This document shows positions 62,983-64,000 of a stretch of 64,000 nucleotides of DNA, one piece after another (positions within the stretch are counted from its first letter, which is position 1; the number at the start of each line of letters is the position of its first letter). Origin of the DNA: Halosegnis marinus (GTDB taxonomy: Archaea > Halobacteriota > Halobacteria > Halobacteriales > Haloarculaceae). Where the stretch lies: assembly GCF_029338355.1 (NCBI RefSeq), contig NZ_CP119802.1, forward strand, positions 744,001-808,000, in the 5' to 3' direction. Under the pieces are notes generated by a model that saw only the letters and a program-made list of their open reading frames with translations, made no database searches and was not told where the DNA came from. A program made the translations under genes and the position numbers.

Positions 62983-64000
62983 ACGTCCGCGTGCGCGGTA
63001 TCTACACCACCGCGCTCACCGAACTGTTCCGGGCGGAGGCGACCGTCGTGCAGGCCTCGCCGCCCATCCGCGAGCGGTTCGACGCCGAGTTCCCGGTCGC
63101 GCACGCCGACCTCGCCGCCGACACCACCGACGACCGGCAGGGCGTCACGCTCTCGGGGCGGCGCTCGGCCGTCGAGCGGGCGCGCGAGCGCCTGGCCGGC
63201 CTCTCGCGCGACACCCTCGCGTGGGGCGACGCCGCGCCGCTGGACGCGCTGTTCGACGGCGCCGTGACGGACACGCTCGGCTCCGGCGCGGTCGTGGACC
63301 TCGGGGACGCGGAGGGCTTTCTCCCGTACGACGCCGTCGAGGGGCGCGTCGAGGACGGCGACCGCGTTCGGGTGCAGGTGCGCCGCCCGGAGCCGCCGTG
63401 GTCCGACCGGCGGCCGCGCCTCGACACCGACCTGCGGGCCTCCGGCGACCTGCTCGAACTCCGGCGCGGCGGCCGACCGAGCGACGCCGGCGGCGCGGCC
63501 AGCCTCGCGGACCTGCTCTCGGCCGACGTTCCGGAGGAGTGGGCCGCGCGCTGGGGCCGCGACGAGGACGAGGCCTCGATGGACGCGCTCTCCGACGCGC
63601 TCGCGGCGCGGGCGGGGGAGGCCGACCTGCTCGACGCGGGGGCCGAGGCCGACGCCGAGGAGCCGCGGCGACTGGCCGCGCCGCGCGCGACGGCCCACGT
63701 CTGGTTCGGCCGCGAGGGGCGGTTCGCGCTCGACGGGAAGCGACGGGCGGTCGAGTCGACGATGCCCGGCCACCACCGGACGAAGGCCGCGACGAACGCG
63801 GCCAGCGCCGCCGTCGACTTCGCCGAAGCGCTGACGCCGTTCGAGGAGGCCGACGACGACGACTTCCCGTTCGCCGTCGCGGCCCGGCAGTTCGGGCCGC
63901 GCGAGGGCGACCGGGTCGCCATCGGCCACGGGAAGCCGGACGGCCGGCTGGTGACGCTGGGACGCGGCGAGGTGACGAGCGTCGAGGCCGACGGCTCCGT
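62979..64000 (+). CDS. FAU-1 type RNA-binding protein/ribonuclease, cut by the window edge
   Basis: From a GTG, 340 codons are visible before the window ends; the stop is beyond it. It begins VNVRVRGIYTTALTELF. An S1-like stretch is near AVVDLGDAEGFLPYDAV, followed by EDGDRVRVQVRRPEPPWSDRRPRLDTDL, and a DUF402-like segment lies near HVWFGREGRFALDGKRRAVESTMPGHHRTKAAT. These match archaeal FAU-1, an RNA-binding protein reported with ribonuclease activity and relatedness to RNase E/G domains. Family size (around 450-500 residues) implies ~120-150 more codons. It is coupled to the preceding unknown gene. Confidence 0.85.
   Translation, partial: MNVRVRGIYTTALTELFRAEATVVQASPPIRERFDAEFPVAHADLAADTTDDRQGVTLSGRRSAVERARERLAGLSRDTLAWGDAAPLDALFDGAVTDTLGSGAVVDLGDAEGFLPYDAVEGRVEDGDRVRVQVRRPEPPWSDRRPRLDTDLRASGDLLELRRGGRPSDAGGAASLADLLSADVPEEWAARWGRDEDEASMDALSDALAARAGEADLLDAGAEADAEEPRRLAAPRATAHVWFGREGRFALDGKRRAVESTMPGHHRTKAATNAASAAVDFAEALTPFEEADDDDFPFAVAARQFGPREGDRVAIGHGKPDGRLVTLGRGEVTSVEADGS

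Overview
This window is archaeal chromosome from an extreme halophile (class Halobacteria). The evidence is very high G+C, proteins rich in Asp and Glu and poor in Lys, many genes with a TATA-like element about 26-30 bases before the start codon (leaderless mRNAs), and lineage markers: Sec61 beta, aIF1/SUI1, SepF, archaemetzincin, HTH-10 regulator, HalX-like module, F420 enzymes, FAU-1 and twin-Arg lipoproteins. I cannot name the genus. I saw no rRNA, tRNA, CRISPR array, insertion sequence or phage gene. About 70 genes are packed tightly, often with 1-4 base start/stop overlaps.

Layout. 0.1-4.3 kb: a TatA-type translocase subunit, a degenerate receiver/HalX-like protein, an FMN 2-hydroxyacid oxidase, a repeat-bearing 544-base gap, an F420-dependent Mer-like reductase and two small proteins. 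4.4-8.6 kb: a MoxR ATPase, DUF58 and TgpA-type transglutaminase operon. 8.6-17.2 kb: housekeeping genes (aIF1, rhodanese, thioredoxin, Sec61 beta, pdxT, bifunctional nuclease, hisE, ASCH, NOG1 GTPase, npdG, HAD phosphatase, archaemetzincin). 17.4-27.1 kb: a winged-helix/SRA-like/HNH protein that looks like a modification-dependent restriction enzyme. Beside it is a second transglutaminase/DUF58/MoxR island whose first gene carries two nearly identical transglutaminase modules. 27.1-34.3 kb: esterase, katG, an MFS fragment, methyltransferase, S9 peptidase and UspA.

34.5-43.9 kb: two divergent Tat lipoproteins, a 1130-residue regulator-STAND ATPase-TPR fusion and hyuAB. 43.9-50.8 kb: glutaredoxin, MFS transporter, phosphodiesterase, PUA protein, DUF1028, SepF, DoxX and small zinc-ribbon proteins, one of only 55 residues. 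50.9-54.0 kb: tandem M32 carboxypeptidases. 54.0-59.3 kb: a complete five-gene branched-chain amino-acid ABC operon. 59.4-64.0 kb: a hydrolase, a small membrane protein, an HTH-10 regulator, a PrsW-type protease, a small unknown protein and FAU-1, which runs off the right edge.

The most unusual items are the STAND fusion at 36.8-40.2 kb, the duplicated transglutaminase protein at 18.6-22.6 kb with its island, the SRA-like/HNH protein, short leader ORFs overlapping the first start codon of both transglutaminase islands, and an apparent ATT start codon for LivM.
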